A stretch of DNA of 20,679 nt from a virus. This document shows positions 1 to 6,168 of the stretch, one piece after another. Numbering within the stretch: the first letter of the stretch is position 1; each line of letters opens with the position of its first letter. The position numbers were made by a program, and so were the translations under genes. The stretch is from IMG/VR virus record IMGVR_UViG_3300025646_000478, positions 1 through 20,679 of that record, one strand, 5' to 3'. The notes below the pieces were generated by a model. The model was not told the origin of the DNA. It saw only the letters and a program-made list of their open reading frames with translations, and made no database searches.

Positions 1-209
1 TGATACTCGAGCAGAGTGCTGAAGCAATCGAAAGCAGCCTGTGGCCCTTTCTCCTCTGCGATCTGATCTAGCCACCCTTGTAGGCGGTCTGCATTGCCGT
101 CTACAAACGCTGCAATGGCTTCTCTGGCGGCCATAGTGGCCTTATTGGGCAAACCTTTCGGTCGCCCTGGGCCACCTTTCTGTCCCTTTTTAAAACGTCC
201 TTCAGGCAT
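1..209 (-). CDS. Possible terminase small subunit / DUF5681-like DNA-binding protein (partial)
   Basis: The C-terminus runs off the left edge; 69 residues are visible. The N-terminus MPEGRFKKGQKGGPGRPKG is the glycine/lysine-rich F-x-KGQ...GRPKG motif of DUF5681-type phage proteins. It is followed by a helical stretch with GNADRLQGWLDQIAEEKGP and a segment ending in LLEY. Phage proteins of this pattern are often encoded just before the large terminase and are sometimes annotated as small terminase subunits; that role is inferred here. The ATG overlaps the stop of the upstream 57-aa gene by 8 bp (ATGCCTGA), so the two are translationally coupled. The large terminase would be expected just left of the window. 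Coding status is sure; function is moderate. Confidence 0.7.
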   Translation of the reverse strand, partial: MPEGRFKKGQKGGPGRPKGLPNKATMAAREAIAAFVDGNADRLQGWLDQIAEEKGPQAAFDCFSTLLEY

Positions 210-375
210 TGTTGCGTTTATGCATCATCTTCATCGCCGCGGCAAGTTTCTTGCCTTTGTCGGCTTGGTTGAAGTCCTTGGCTACGCTCTCGGGTATGCC
301 TACTCGTTGAGCAAACTCTGGCGAATGAGCGGCCGCAGCCATGAAGCGTCGTTGCTTGTCAGATGTGCTGGGCAT
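202..375 (-). CDS. Small phage protein, 57 aa, unknown function
   Basis: A 57-residue basic protein starting MPSTSDKQRRFM, with a middle IPESVAKDFNQADKGKK and a Met/Lys-rich end (AAAMKMMHKRNNA). The pattern S-x-x-Q-R-R-F-M followed by P-x-x-VAKDF-x-x-ADKGK recurs in small proteins of many phages, commonly near packaging genes. I do not know a biochemical function for the family. It lies 3 bp after the stop of the ART-like gene and overlaps the next gene by 8 bp, so it is co-transcribed with both. No membrane segment or metal site is visible. The overlapping open frame on the opposite strand (94-417) has no recognisable features and is a shadow. Confidence 0.75.
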   Translation of the reverse strand: MPSTSDKQRRFMAAAAHSPEFAQRVGIPESVAKDFNQADKGKKLAAAMKMMHKRNNA

Positions 376-378
376 AGA

Positions 379-1911
379 TTATTCCAACAAATCTTCCAAA
401 TACTCACGAAATGCTGATTTTGTGTCGCCGCCTCGCCGTCTTACATAAAATTGTGCGATGTCTGCATCGGAATACCCGTAAGCCCGCCCATAATCTATTG
501 GAGATTTTGCGTTTTTTAATCTAGAAATCGCTTCCTTGTTTTTGCCAACAATCCACGAATCAAACGCTATTGGATTTGGCTCTATTGCATACCCTTCTTG
601 CTTTAACCCTTCTAACAACTCGTCGCCCTCCACCGTATCAGCGTCTGCTCGTATTTCAGCAACTTCTGATTGCCCTTTCCGCAATGACTCTAATTCTTGC
701 GCGGAACTCTTTGCAGTATGAATTTTCCCTGTTTTCGCCAATGCTTCAAATTCACTTTCCGAAATTTTCCGCATTGCTGGATCATATTGCTTCAACGCTA
801 CTGCAAGTCGCTCTGAAGGCAACGCCGACGCAGCAGTTAACTTCTCGCCGTTACGTTCCAGTATCTTGACCTTTTTTTCCTCGCCGGGAAACACCACAAA
901 GTTGCGGGTTCCTGTGCCACCTTGGCCTCGGCTGCCTGCGTCTGCGTACTTGATGCCGGGGATGCCATAGCTTGACATTAGCTTGGATGCATTAGCATGA
1001 CCACCAACGGCGTCTCCGAGTTTGCCTACATAAAAGCCGAGTGGCTCATCTAGCTTGGCGTATGGCACTGAAAATTCAGCATTAATCTGTTGCACCGCTT
1101 TCCGCACCGATTCCGGCTGCTCACTCAACGGCTTATCCCAATCTAGCATCCGATCTACCATTTCGTCGGGTAGGTCGGCTTTGTAAAGCTGCCCCTTCGG
1201 TGAATAAGTTTGGAATTCATCAATCAAGTTTTGCCGCATTTTTGCTTTTGTTTTTGGCGTCTCATATACGCTTTGCATAAAACGGTCGGCAGCTTTTTCT
1301 ACGTCACCGTCAAACTCGTCAACCAATGCTGCCATTCGGCTCATCGCCACATTGGCTTTATATGGATTCTGTTGTTCACCGAGCGTTTTTCGATACCCCT
1401 CCGCGACATTGGGGTTTTCCGCAAAGTAAATGCCGTGCCCATACGCCTGCGCGCCTTCGCCCGTACCAATCTTGCTGGCGTCAAACTCCTCAAAGCGATG
1501 TGGGCTGCCGTGATAAACGTCTATTTCCTGCATCACAGGCCGCGATCGAACGCGCACGGGGTTTAGGTTTTCGCCGATCACCTCACCGAGCCCCAGCGGC
1601 CCAGAGGCGGCCCTGCGGCCTGTTTCGCGTAAGGCTTCAGCGATCAAAGCAGGGTCGCGGATCATCTCGACGCCACCCTCGATCATCGCTCGGCCTGTTT
1701 CGATGGGGCTCGTCACCAGCTGGCGCAACCCCTCTAAAGTATTTACCCCGCCTTGCCCGAGGCCGCTGGAGAGGTTCTCCAAGCGAGACCTTACGCCCTG
1801 CTCAGGGATCACCTCGGGGTCACCAGGCTGCGCGGTCGGTATCACATTCGCCAATCGAGATCGGCGTTGCTGTTCGTAAGCGAGAGCTTCGGCGAGGCGT
1901 TGCCTGTCCAT
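379..1911 (-). CDS. Polyvalent-protein type ADP-ribosyltransferase-like phage protein
   Basis: A 510-aa protein. Residues 1-125 form an N-terminal segment with a Gly-rich helical region (around 45-95) that may be a virion-association or membrane-active part. From about 130 an ART-like domain begins: DVYHGSPHRFEEFD (131-144), YGHGIYFAENPNVAEGY (157-173), and further on GIPGIKYADAGSRGQ and TRNFVVFPG. This YHGSPH...GxGIYFAE...GIxGIKY...NFVVF series is the signature of ADP-ribosyltransferase domains in phage polyvalent proteins, which are thought to be injected or virion-carried effectors. His134 and Tyr162 fit the NAD-binding H-Y positions. The C-terminal about 170 residues are unassigned. The ATG overlaps the upstream stop (TGATG). 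G+C falls visibly between the N-terminal coding part (about 58% at 1621-1680) and the ART part (about 42% at 541-600), suggesting a mosaic gene. Target unknown. Confidence 0.85.
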   Translation of the reverse strand: MDRQRLAEALAYEQQRRSRLANVIPTAQPGDPEVIPEQGVRSRLENLSSGLGQGGVNTLEGLRQLVTSPIETGRAMIEGGVEMIRDPALIAEALRETGRRAASGPLGLGEVIGENLNPVRVRSRPVMQEIDVYHGSPHRFEEFDASKIGTGEGAQAYGHGIYFAENPNVAEGYRKTLGEQQNPYKANVAMSRMAALVDEFDGDVEKAADRFMQSVYETPKTKAKMRQNLIDEFQTYSPKGQLYKADLPDEMVDRMLDWDKPLSEQPESVRKAVQQINAEFSVPYAKLDEPLGFYVGKLGDAVGGHANASKLMSSYGIPGIKYADAGSRGQGGTGTRNFVVFPGEEKKVKILERNGEKLTAASALPSERLAVALKQYDPAMRKISESEFEALAKTGKIHTAKSSAQELESLRKGQSEVAEIRADADTVEGDELLEGLKQEGYAIEPNPIAFDSWIVGKNKEAISRLKNAKSPIDYGRAYGYSDADIAQFYVRRRGGDTKSAFREYLEDLLE

Positions 1912-2279
1912 CAGCTAAGGAATTTGAGCTTGTACCGCGTCGAATTGATCAACGAAGCGATCTCATCGACGGTGTTCTGGAGGGGGGTGTCTTTCGGCAG
2001 TACCGTGCGGATCTCGCTCACGAAGTCGGCGAGCCGATCCATGTAAAGTTCGGGAGAAGTCGGGTTGTGGCGATCCGAGGGGTAGTCTGTGATTAACCCG
2101 TATGCGCCCTGGTAACTTTCCGCAAAGTCATCTACCAAGTCAGGTATGGTCTCGTAATACTTTTGCAGCGCTTTATGCGTGGCATAGCTCTTCGTTTGGA
2201 GGTGCTGTAAGTGCGCGACCGTCGCCGAATGCAGCAACGTCGCAACGAACAGAGCGGCATTTTTACGGTGTTCTGCCAT
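1911..2279 (-). CDS. DUF5856-like (ferritin/Dps-like helical) phage protein
   Basis: A 122-aa all-helical protein. ATG at 2279 is preferred over an upstream TTG (2297), which would overlap the divergent gene. The N-terminal half has spaced His residues (HSATVAHLQHLQTKSYATHK), followed by ALQKYYETIPDLVDDF and AESYQGAYGLI. This matches my memory of DUF5856-type phage proteins, small predicted four-helix proteins resembling Dps/ferritin-like folds. DNA binding or metal storage has not been shown for them to my knowledge. It is the first gene of a leftward run (1-2279), joined by a TGATG overlap to the ART-like gene. A weak promoter-like pair (TTGCGA, 16-bp spacer, TATGCT) lies just upstream but inside the divergent methyltransferase gene. 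Family assignment is by recollection of pattern. Confidence 0.72.
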   Translation of the reverse strand: MAEHRKNAALFVATLLHSATVAHLQHLQTKSYATHKALQKYYETIPDLVDDFAESYQGAYGLITDYPSDRHNPTSPELYMDRLADFVSEIRTVLPKDTPLQNTVDEIASLINSTRYKLKFLS

Positions 2280-2314
2280 AATCGCAGCATAAACCAATGC
2301 AGGAAAATCGCAAG

Positions 2315-2863
2315 ATGACTATCACCGAAAGCTATCGCGAGCAACAAATCGAGTTACACAAAAACCCTAATTATGGCGTAGCGTCCCTCGCCTTTGCTCC
2401 AATTGTCGCTAAAGTCATGCGCGAGAACCACATCACGTCGCTCTCAGATTACGGGGCAGGCAAGTGCAATCTCGGCAAAACCCTGCAATCGAGCGGGCTC
2501 GAATTTGAGTATTACCCTTACGATCCTGCGTTCCCAGAATACGGGCCGCCTCAGACTGCCGATCTCGTCGCTTGCATCGACGTTCTCGAACACATCGAGC
2601 CCGAGCATCTTGAGGCCGTGCTTGAGGAACTTGCGAGAATCACCCGCATCGGGTTTTTTAGCGTACACACGGGGCCAGCAGGGAAAACCTTACCCGACGG
2701 GCGCAATGCTCACCTCATCCAAAACCCTGCGTCCTGGTGGCTGCCGTTGCTCTGTCGGTATTTCGAGATCCACCAGCTACAGACGCACACCATGATGGGC
2801 CGCGGGTTCTGGGTGCTCGTCAGCGCGAAAACTCGGGTCGAATCTTCGCCTGCCACAAACTAA
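2315..2863 (+). CDS. Class I SAM-dependent methyltransferase
   Basis: A 182-aa protein with a Rossmann-type methyltransferase layout: motif I SLSDYGAGKCNLG (42-54), an acidic residue after strand 2 (YPYDPAF, Asp70), and the motif IV region DLVACIDVLEHIEPEHL (83-99). A phage-typical tail follows with HLIQNPASWW (133-142) and GFWVLVSAK. The substrate cannot be read from the sequence; similar phage proteins are annotated only as class I methyltransferases. ATG 2315 is chosen because CAGGAAAA sits 7-8 nt upstream; the in-frame ATG at 2297 would put that Shine-Dalgarno inside the gene. It is the only plus-strand gene between two leftward runs. It is head-to-head with the DUF5856-like gene (35 bp apart) and overlaps the nuclease gene tail-to-tail by 44 bp, which suggests an inserted accessory gene. 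Confidence 0.85.
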   Translation: MTITESYREQQIELHKNPNYGVASLAFAPIVAKVMRENHITSLSDYGAGKCNLGKTLQSSGLEFEYYPYDPAFPEYGPPQTADLVACIDVLEHIEPEHLEAVLEELARITRIGFFSVHTGPAGKTLPDGRNAHLIQNPASWWLPLLCRYFEIHQLQTHTMMGRGFWVLVSAKTRVESSPATN

Positions 2864-3143
2864 AAAGTTCCCGCACGGTTTCCTGCGGATCGCGAGCCTC
2901 AAGCCATTCGCCGCGGGGCTCCCAAATCTCCCTGGCAAGTAGCTGGTTGTCCTTAAGCTTGCCCTTGGCGCTCTTAATCTCGATCCAGCAGGTGAAATAC
3001 GTTCCATCGGGAAGCTCTTTCAGTGCGAGCTTATCGGGTAACCCACCGCCAGCGCGCCCAAAGTCGAGGAGCGTAAAGCCTGCCGCCCGCACGGCCTCTG
3101 AGATCTCTTTGTCGTTTAGGTCTCGGCGAGCAGCGAATCTCAT
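2820..3143 (-). CDS. VRR-NUC/PD-(D/E)XK-like phage nuclease
   Basis: A 107-aa protein starting MRFAARRDLNDKEISEAVRAAGF, the typical RRD-x-N-x-x-EI-x-x-A-x-RAAG start of small phage VRR-NUC-like nucleases. Then come GGGLPDKLAL (the catalytic Asp, in place of the usual G-x-PDLLV) and CWIEIKSAKGKLKDNQ (the E-x-K motif). These give a PD-(D/E)XK core of D...E-x-K. Such enzymes cut structured DNA, and Holliday-junction resolution during replication and recombination is a plausible role. ATG 3143 is chosen because it shares ATGA with the stop of the zinc-finger gene, like its neighbours; the open frame extends to an ATG at 3158. Its end overlaps the convergent methyltransferase. Fold confidence is good; the exact substrate is inferred. 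Confidence 0.85.
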   Translation of the reverse strand: MRFAARRDLNDKEISEAVRAAGFTLLDFGRAGGGLPDKLALKELPDGTYFTCWIEIKSAKGKLKDNQLLAREIWEPRGEWLEARDPQETVRELFSLWQAKIRPEFSR

Positions 3144-3304
3144 CGCGGTCGCGTCCATCCAAGCTTCGAGAGCACATAGCCCTGCGATTTCAGCACCTCA
3201 TCGCTTTTGCACCCGTAAGCGCTTTTATGTGCATAAAACGTCGAGGGATCAGCGAATAGCCTCTTGCACTCTTTGCATTTCCTCGGTTTCTTCACTGATG
3301 CCAT
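3140..3304 (-). CDS. Small zinc-finger protein (C2HC type), 54 aa
   Basis: A short basic protein, MASVKKPRKCKECKRLF, with Cys10-x2-Cys13, then His26 (FYAHKS) and Cys32 (YGCKSDE). The spacing is like a classical CCHH/CCHC finger that folds on one zinc ion. The tail VLSKLGWTRPR is basic. A DNA- or RNA-binding role is likely, but no target can be named. The open frame extends upstream to 3385 without a good start; ATG 3304 has a weak GAGAAAG upstream. The gene overlaps the 55-aa upstream gene by 56 bp in another frame, more than the usual 4 bp, but the finger begins only nine residues after this Met, so the overlap looks real. It ends in an ATGA overlap with the nuclease gene. Confidence 0.7.
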   Translation of the reverse strand: MASVKKPRKCKECKRLFADPSTFYAHKSAYGCKSDEVLKSQGYVLSKLGWTRPR

Positions 3305-3416
3305 GAGCTTTCTCGATTCGTCTTGCAAACTCAAACAGGGCTGACCAGGTTGTACTGCCTGGCCAGAGCTTCGCGATCTCGTCATCGGTCAGGGGTTTTA
3401 GCGTATCAGGTTTCAT
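3249..3416 (-). CDS. Small phage protein, 55 aa, unknown function
   Basis: A 55-residue protein with PLTDDEIAKLWPG (8-20), then FEFARRIEKAHGI (28-40). The L-T-D-x-E-I...FAR-x-IE-x-AHGI pattern is common in very small early phage proteins placed beside replication or nuclease genes. No function is known to me. The ATG at 3416 shares ATGA with the stop of the PAPS-reductase-like gene; a longer reading from 3437 is less likely because it would begin inside that gene. The C-terminus EEMQRVQEAIR is helical. It overlaps the zinc-finger gene by 56 bp. Confidence 0.72.
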   Translation of the reverse strand: MKPDTLKPLTDDEIAKLWPGSTTWSALFEFARRIEKAHGISEETEEMQRVQEAIR

Positions 3417-4228
3417 ATGCCGCACATCCCCTCGCATTCGTTGTTAAACATATCGACTTGTCCATGATCGGCAGCGGTTGAAAGGTCGACCTCTGATAAC
3501 GGCACCCGTGCGCGATGCATAAATGGCTGTGCTTCTAATGGCGTTGCATTTTGTTGCCGCAGCAACTTATCAATTAAAATCGCGTCAGCCCATGCCTCTG
3601 GGTCTGCTTTAACGGAACGCCATTCATCGTCAGAGTGAAATGGGCATCCAATACAAGATGATTTCGGCGGCAGCGGATATCCTTTTCTTTCCATCCAATT
3701 CAAGCAATCGTGACGAGCCATGCCTTTTTCAATTAGCGGCCATCGATTGACATTCCACGCATCGCGACTAGGCTTCATCCGCAGCGCCTCGTCTGTGCTA
3801 ATCCCAATGTATGTTTCACACATTACAGACTTCGCCCTTTGATGCGGCACCAACCCAACCAACTCACGCATTTTTTTATTCAATGGCTTGATTTTGTAGT
3901 CTGCGGTGCATTGCCGCTTTCCCATTGCTTGCTCGCCGTTTGACTTTTTTAAATGCCAAGGAACGCCAATAAATGGTTTACCGCGATTATTAACTCCGCT
4001 GATGATGTCTTGCCTCAAGTTTCCGTTTATGACGCGATAGACTGGGAACGGGTGCTGGCATCGCTGTATCTCTGCCTCCAACCAATCTAGCCATTCGTAT
4101 ACCCTCCGCGGTTCCCACCCTGTATCCGCAAATATCGCAGCTTCGACCGGCTCGAGCTCACCATGCGCGATCATCAGGGCCAAGGTCGACGATTGCACCC
4201 CAGCGCCCAGGGATAAAAACCGCCTCAC
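3413..4228 (-). CDS. PAPS reductase-like / ATP-pyrophosphatase family phage protein
   Basis: A 271-aa protein. The N-terminal LSLGAGVQSSTLALM (5-19) is the PP-loop of the adenosine-nucleotide alpha-hydrolase family (PAPS reductase, DndC, tRNA thiolases). Further family signs are IFADTGWEP (32-40), GKRQCTADYKIKPL (103-116), SSCIGCPFHSD (190-200) and the end NECEGMCGI (263-271). Cys192, Cys195, Cys265 and Cys269 could form a four-Cys metal or Fe-S site. Members activate a substrate with ATP and may transfer sulfur; in phages the substrate is unknown. DNA or tRNA sulfur modification is a hypothesis. The start is a GTG sharing GTGA with the upstream stop. G+C is lower than in the upstream gene (about 42% at 3841-3900 against about 52% at 4261-4320), hinting at separate acquisition. 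Confidence 0.85.
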   Translation of the reverse strand: MRRFLSLGAGVQSSTLALMIAHGELEPVEAAIFADTGWEPRRVYEWLDWLEAEIQRCQHPFPVYRVINGNLRQDIISGVNNRGKPFIGVPWHLKKSNGEQAMGKRQCTADYKIKPLNKKMRELVGLVPHQRAKSVMCETYIGISTDEALRMKPSRDAWNVNRWPLIEKGMARHDCLNWMERKGYPLPPKSSCIGCPFHSDDEWRSVKADPEAWADAILIDKLLRQQNATPLEAQPFMHRARVPLSEVDLSTAADHGQVDMFNNECEGMCGI

Positions 4229-4746
4229 ACCGTCACCCTGTTTTTCAGCCGCATATAGCCTCGCTCACCGAAAAAAACAAACACCATCGTCGAGAGCCCA
4301 GGCTCGCAAAGCACATCCTTCGCATTGGCCTCGCGTAAATGCAGCGCGATCACATCTCGCAGCCACTTTAGGCGCTCGGGGGTATCAGGGTCAGGGTTCA
4401 CCGTGTAACGCGCCCAGAGCGCCTCACAGAGCTTTAGGCGGTTGATCGCGGTCGGTTCGAGGTTATCCCAGTACCGTTCGCATCGAGCATTGGCATCAGC
4501 CATCGCTTGCCGATCGGCCTCGATTTGCTTTTCAGATTTGACAGGCTTTTCGCCCTTGACCGCTTTGATCTCAAACAATCCCTGCCAGCCCTGCGCGATC
4601 GACTGATCGACTACCGCAGCCTGGTTTGGGCCGAATCGACTCAATTTGAGTTTGGCAGCGTTTTCGCTGACTTCACGGATAGGTTTCTTAAGGGCTTTCC
4701 GAAACGCTTTCCATCGATCCCATGCTTCCTGATCTAACTCGTACAT
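4225..4746 (-). CDS. DnaT/replication-protein C-terminal-like phage protein
   Basis: A 173-aa protein. The first about 60 residues (WDRWKAFRKALKKPIREVS, then LKLSRFGPNQAAVVDQSIAQ and GWQGLFEIK) match the helical module at the C-terminus of DnaT and many phage replication or helicase-loader proteins (W..F...R...KKP...A....L.......V..SI..GW.G.F). The remainder (residues 65-173) is helical with no known motif and lacks a Walker ATPase. It may help load a host helicase at the phage origin; this is inferred. ATG 4746 has AGGGG about 5 nt upstream. It is the first gene after the 408-bp non-coding region, so it may need its own promoter or read-through from the methyltransferase gene. Confidence 0.68.
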   Translation of the reverse strand: MYELDQEAWDRWKAFRKALKKPIREVSENAAKLKLSRFGPNQAAVVDQSIAQGWQGLFEIKAVKGEKPVKSEKQIEADRQAMADANARCERYWDNLEPTAINRLKLCEALWARYTVNPDPDTPERLKWLRDVIALHLREANAKDVLCEPGLSTMVFVFFGERGYMRLKNRVTV

Positions 4747-4786
4747 AGATACCCCTAGTGTTATGGATGGTTATGGTTTGAATGGG

Positions 4787-4867
4787 GATGACTGTTGGTG
4801 AGTCCTGCACGGCATCCAGACGGAATACGCCTATAGGATGTCGTACAGGATTTGATGACTGTCGGAG
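4787..4867 (+). repeat. Direct repeat pair GATGACTGTyGGwG
   Basis: Two copies, GATGACTGTTGGTG (4787-4800) and GATGACTGTCGGAG (4854-4867), match at 12 of 14 positions and are 67 bp apart. The second copy lies in the loop of the CAGGAT/ATCCTG inverted repeat. They may be binding sites for a phage protein, but the length is short enough that chance cannot be excluded. Confidence 0.35.
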
Positions 4868-5028
4868 CCATCCTGCTGCGAGCTACTTTTGCCAGGTTGC
4901 CCTGGTGTGGTTCACGCTTCCTCGCGTCACGCTGCGTGCCTAGAGGCCCACCGCCCCGATCTAGGTTTAAGGAGTTTCTGTGCGTTGTTTCCCCGACCAG
5001 AAATCCCGAGCTAAGGGTCGAGTGAAAT

Positions 5029-5057
5029 TTGACAACCTTTTCCCCAAAGGGTATCGT
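5029..5057 (+). promoter_or_regulatory. Sigma70-type promoter of a candidate small RNA
   Basis: A perfect -35 hexamer TTGACA (5029-5034), a 17-bp spacer and a -10 of TATCGT (5052-5057, 4 of 6 matches). The expected start is an A near 5063-5064. No protein gene follows on this strand; a strong terminator lies about 105 nt downstream. Confidence 0.5.
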
Positions 5058-5063
5058 CACTGA

Positions 5064-5171
5064 ACCTCGATGAGCATCCCGAGCGTAGGGCATCCCCCTT
5101 GCCCCGTCAACCCCCGCAAGGGGGTTTGATGTTTCCAAAAGCCTTATAACGCTGTTATGGGGCTTTTTTTT
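5064..5171 (+). ncRNA. Candidate phage small RNA, about 108 nt
   Basis: The transcript is bounded by the promoter at 5029-5057 and the terminator at 5137-5171. It contains a short C-rich leader, a stable hairpin with a CCCCC/GGGGG stem capped by GCAA (a GNRA loop; extended stem 5107-5129), a short single-stranded linker and the terminator hairpin. That is a typical small-RNA build. Its last 17 nt are antisense to the 3' end of the cytosine methyltransferase gene, whose stop codon lies inside the terminator stem. The RNA could act in trans or on that mRNA. No known RNA family is recognised, and expression is not shown. Confidence 0.42.
5137..5171 (+). terminator. Rho-independent terminator
   Basis: The stem AAAGCCTTATAAC (5138-5150) pairs with GTTATGGGGCTTT (5154-5166) across a 3-nt loop: 13 bp counting two G-U pairs, followed by T's to 5171. 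The T-tract (8 in a row) is best for plus-strand transcription. On the minus strand the T run is only four and mostly in the stem, so stopping there would be weaker. The methyltransferase stop codon (5155-5157) is inside the stem. Confidence 0.8.
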
Positions 5172-6168
5172 CATCATCGATACTTTCCACAGCTGCAATC
5201 CTCTCGCCGATCCACTGCATCACAGGGACGGCCATGCTGTTGCCTAGTGCTTTGTAGCGAGGGCCGTCGGGTGATTCTGGTTTCTTACGCCAAGGGATGT
5301 TGGTGTAGTTATCTGGGAAGCCTTGCAAGCGTTCGCACTCAACAGGCGTGAGGCGGCGTACTTGCATATTTATGGATATGGTTGGCGGGGAGCGGCCTGT
5401 GCCATCTTCACTTGACCAATGTCGTTTTGGGGCAGTCAAAGCGTGCGAAACGTCGCCAGTGATCATTATCGGTTCTGCTACCAGATCGGCTGCACTTTTA
5501 AAATCTCTTGCAGAAACTGTAGACGCTATTGGGCTTGTTCCATATTCGCTGCTCCTCTGGCGGTCAAAGCATTGAACAGTGCTTCCGGCAATTTCTTCCC
5601 GCGCTTCTCGGCTCGGCGCAGGATGCCCTGACAGGCTTTCGCGCTCAAAAAGAACCGCTGCGGCACGCTGCCAACCTCGAGCGTTTGCGACAACGAACAC
5701 ACGGCGGCGTCTTTGGGCCACTCCGAAGTACTGAGCGTCCAAAACTCGGTAGGCGAACCCATACCCGAGTTCTGCCAACATTCCGAGGAAGGTTCCAAAA
5801 TCCCTTCCTCCGTTGCTCGACAAGACGCCGGGGACGTTTTCCCAAACCAACCACTCGGGGCGATACTTGCGAGCAATCGCGCCAAAGGTAAGCATGAGGT
5901 TGCCACGCGGATCTGCCAATCCCTTTCGGAGTCCTGCGACACTGAAGGATTGGCAGGGGGTTCCTCCCACAAGAAGCTCGATTGGTTCATCAGGCCACTC
6001 CTCAAATTTGGTCATATCCCCATAGTTAGGGACAACTGGGTAATGGTGTTTAAGCACCGCGCACGGGAAAGCCTCGATCTCGCTATACCACGCGGGAGCC
6101 CACCCTAAACCGTGCCATGCCACCGTCGCGGCCTCGATGCCGCTACAAACGCTGCCATAACGGATCAC
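5155..6168 (-). CDS. C5-cytosine DNA methyltransferase (Dcm family)
   Basis: A 337-aa enzyme with the ordered motifs of m5C methyltransferases: motif I YGSVCSGIEAA at the N-terminus, motif IV GGTPCQSFS with the catalytic Cys72, motif VI ENVPG (110-114), motif VIII QRRRR (152-156), a target-recognition region (about 165-265), motif IX RRLTPVECERLQGFP (271-285) and motif X ALGNSM (307-312). It transfers methyl from SAM to cytosine in a short site that cannot be read here. The likely role is protecting phage DNA from host restriction. No partner restriction gene is present. The start chosen is GTG 6168, which shares GTGA with the HTH stop and has AGGAAAGG upstream; the open frame extends to ATG 6201. 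It is co-transcribed with the HTH gene, so it may be made early or under repressor control. All catalytic motifs are intact. Confidence 0.95.
   Translation of the reverse strand: MIRYGSVCSGIEAATVAWHGLGWAPAWYSEIEAFPCAVLKHHYPVVPNYGDMTKFEEWPDEPIELLVGGTPCQSFSVAGLRKGLADPRGNLMLTFGAIARKYRPEWLVWENVPGVLSSNGGRDFGTFLGMLAELGYGFAYRVLDAQYFGVAQRRRRVFVVANARGWQRAAAVLFERESLSGHPAPSREAREEIAGSTVQCFDRQRSSEYGTSPIASTVSARDFKSAADLVAEPIMITGDVSHALTAPKRHWSSEDGTGRSPPTISINMQVRRLTPVECERLQGFPDNYTNIPWRKKPESPDGPRYKALGNSMAVPVMQWIGERIAAVESIDDEKKAP

Larger units (their letters stand above)
4747..5154. other. Non-coding, hairpin-rich interval with regulatory signals
   Basis: This 408-bp stretch has no convincing gene. The frame open on the minus strand (4761-5198) gives a low-complexity, Arg/Pro/Ser-rich product without family features and overlaps the methyltransferase end. 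The interval holds several inverted repeats: CAGGAT/ATCCTG at 4846-4875, CCAGG-TTGC-CCTGG near 4892-4905, and the GCAA-loop hairpin at 5107-5129. It also has a 14-bp direct repeat (4787 and 4854), a CCATAAC double repeat upstream of 4746 on the minus strand, and the promoter-terminator pair described separately. It could hold a small RNA, an operator region or part of a replication origin. Confidence 0.6.

Noticed and set aside
94-417. Open frame of 107 codons on the plus strand
   Set aside because: It is opposite two well-supported coupled minus-strand genes and the ART gene end, and has no features of its own.
1326-2096. Open frame of 256 codons on the plus strand
   Set aside because: It lies opposite the ART-like gene and DUF5856-like gene, both with clear family motifs; the plus-strand product is random-looking.
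4747-5154. tRNA gene or phage attachment site in the non-coding interval
   Set aside because: No cloverleaf with a T-loop GTTCRA and acceptor pairing could be found, and there is no integrase in the window to support an attP.
4761-5198. Open frame of 145 codons on the minus strand
   Set aside because: It overlaps the methyltransferase end, crosses the terminator hairpin and promoter, and the product is low-complexity with no motif or ribosome site.
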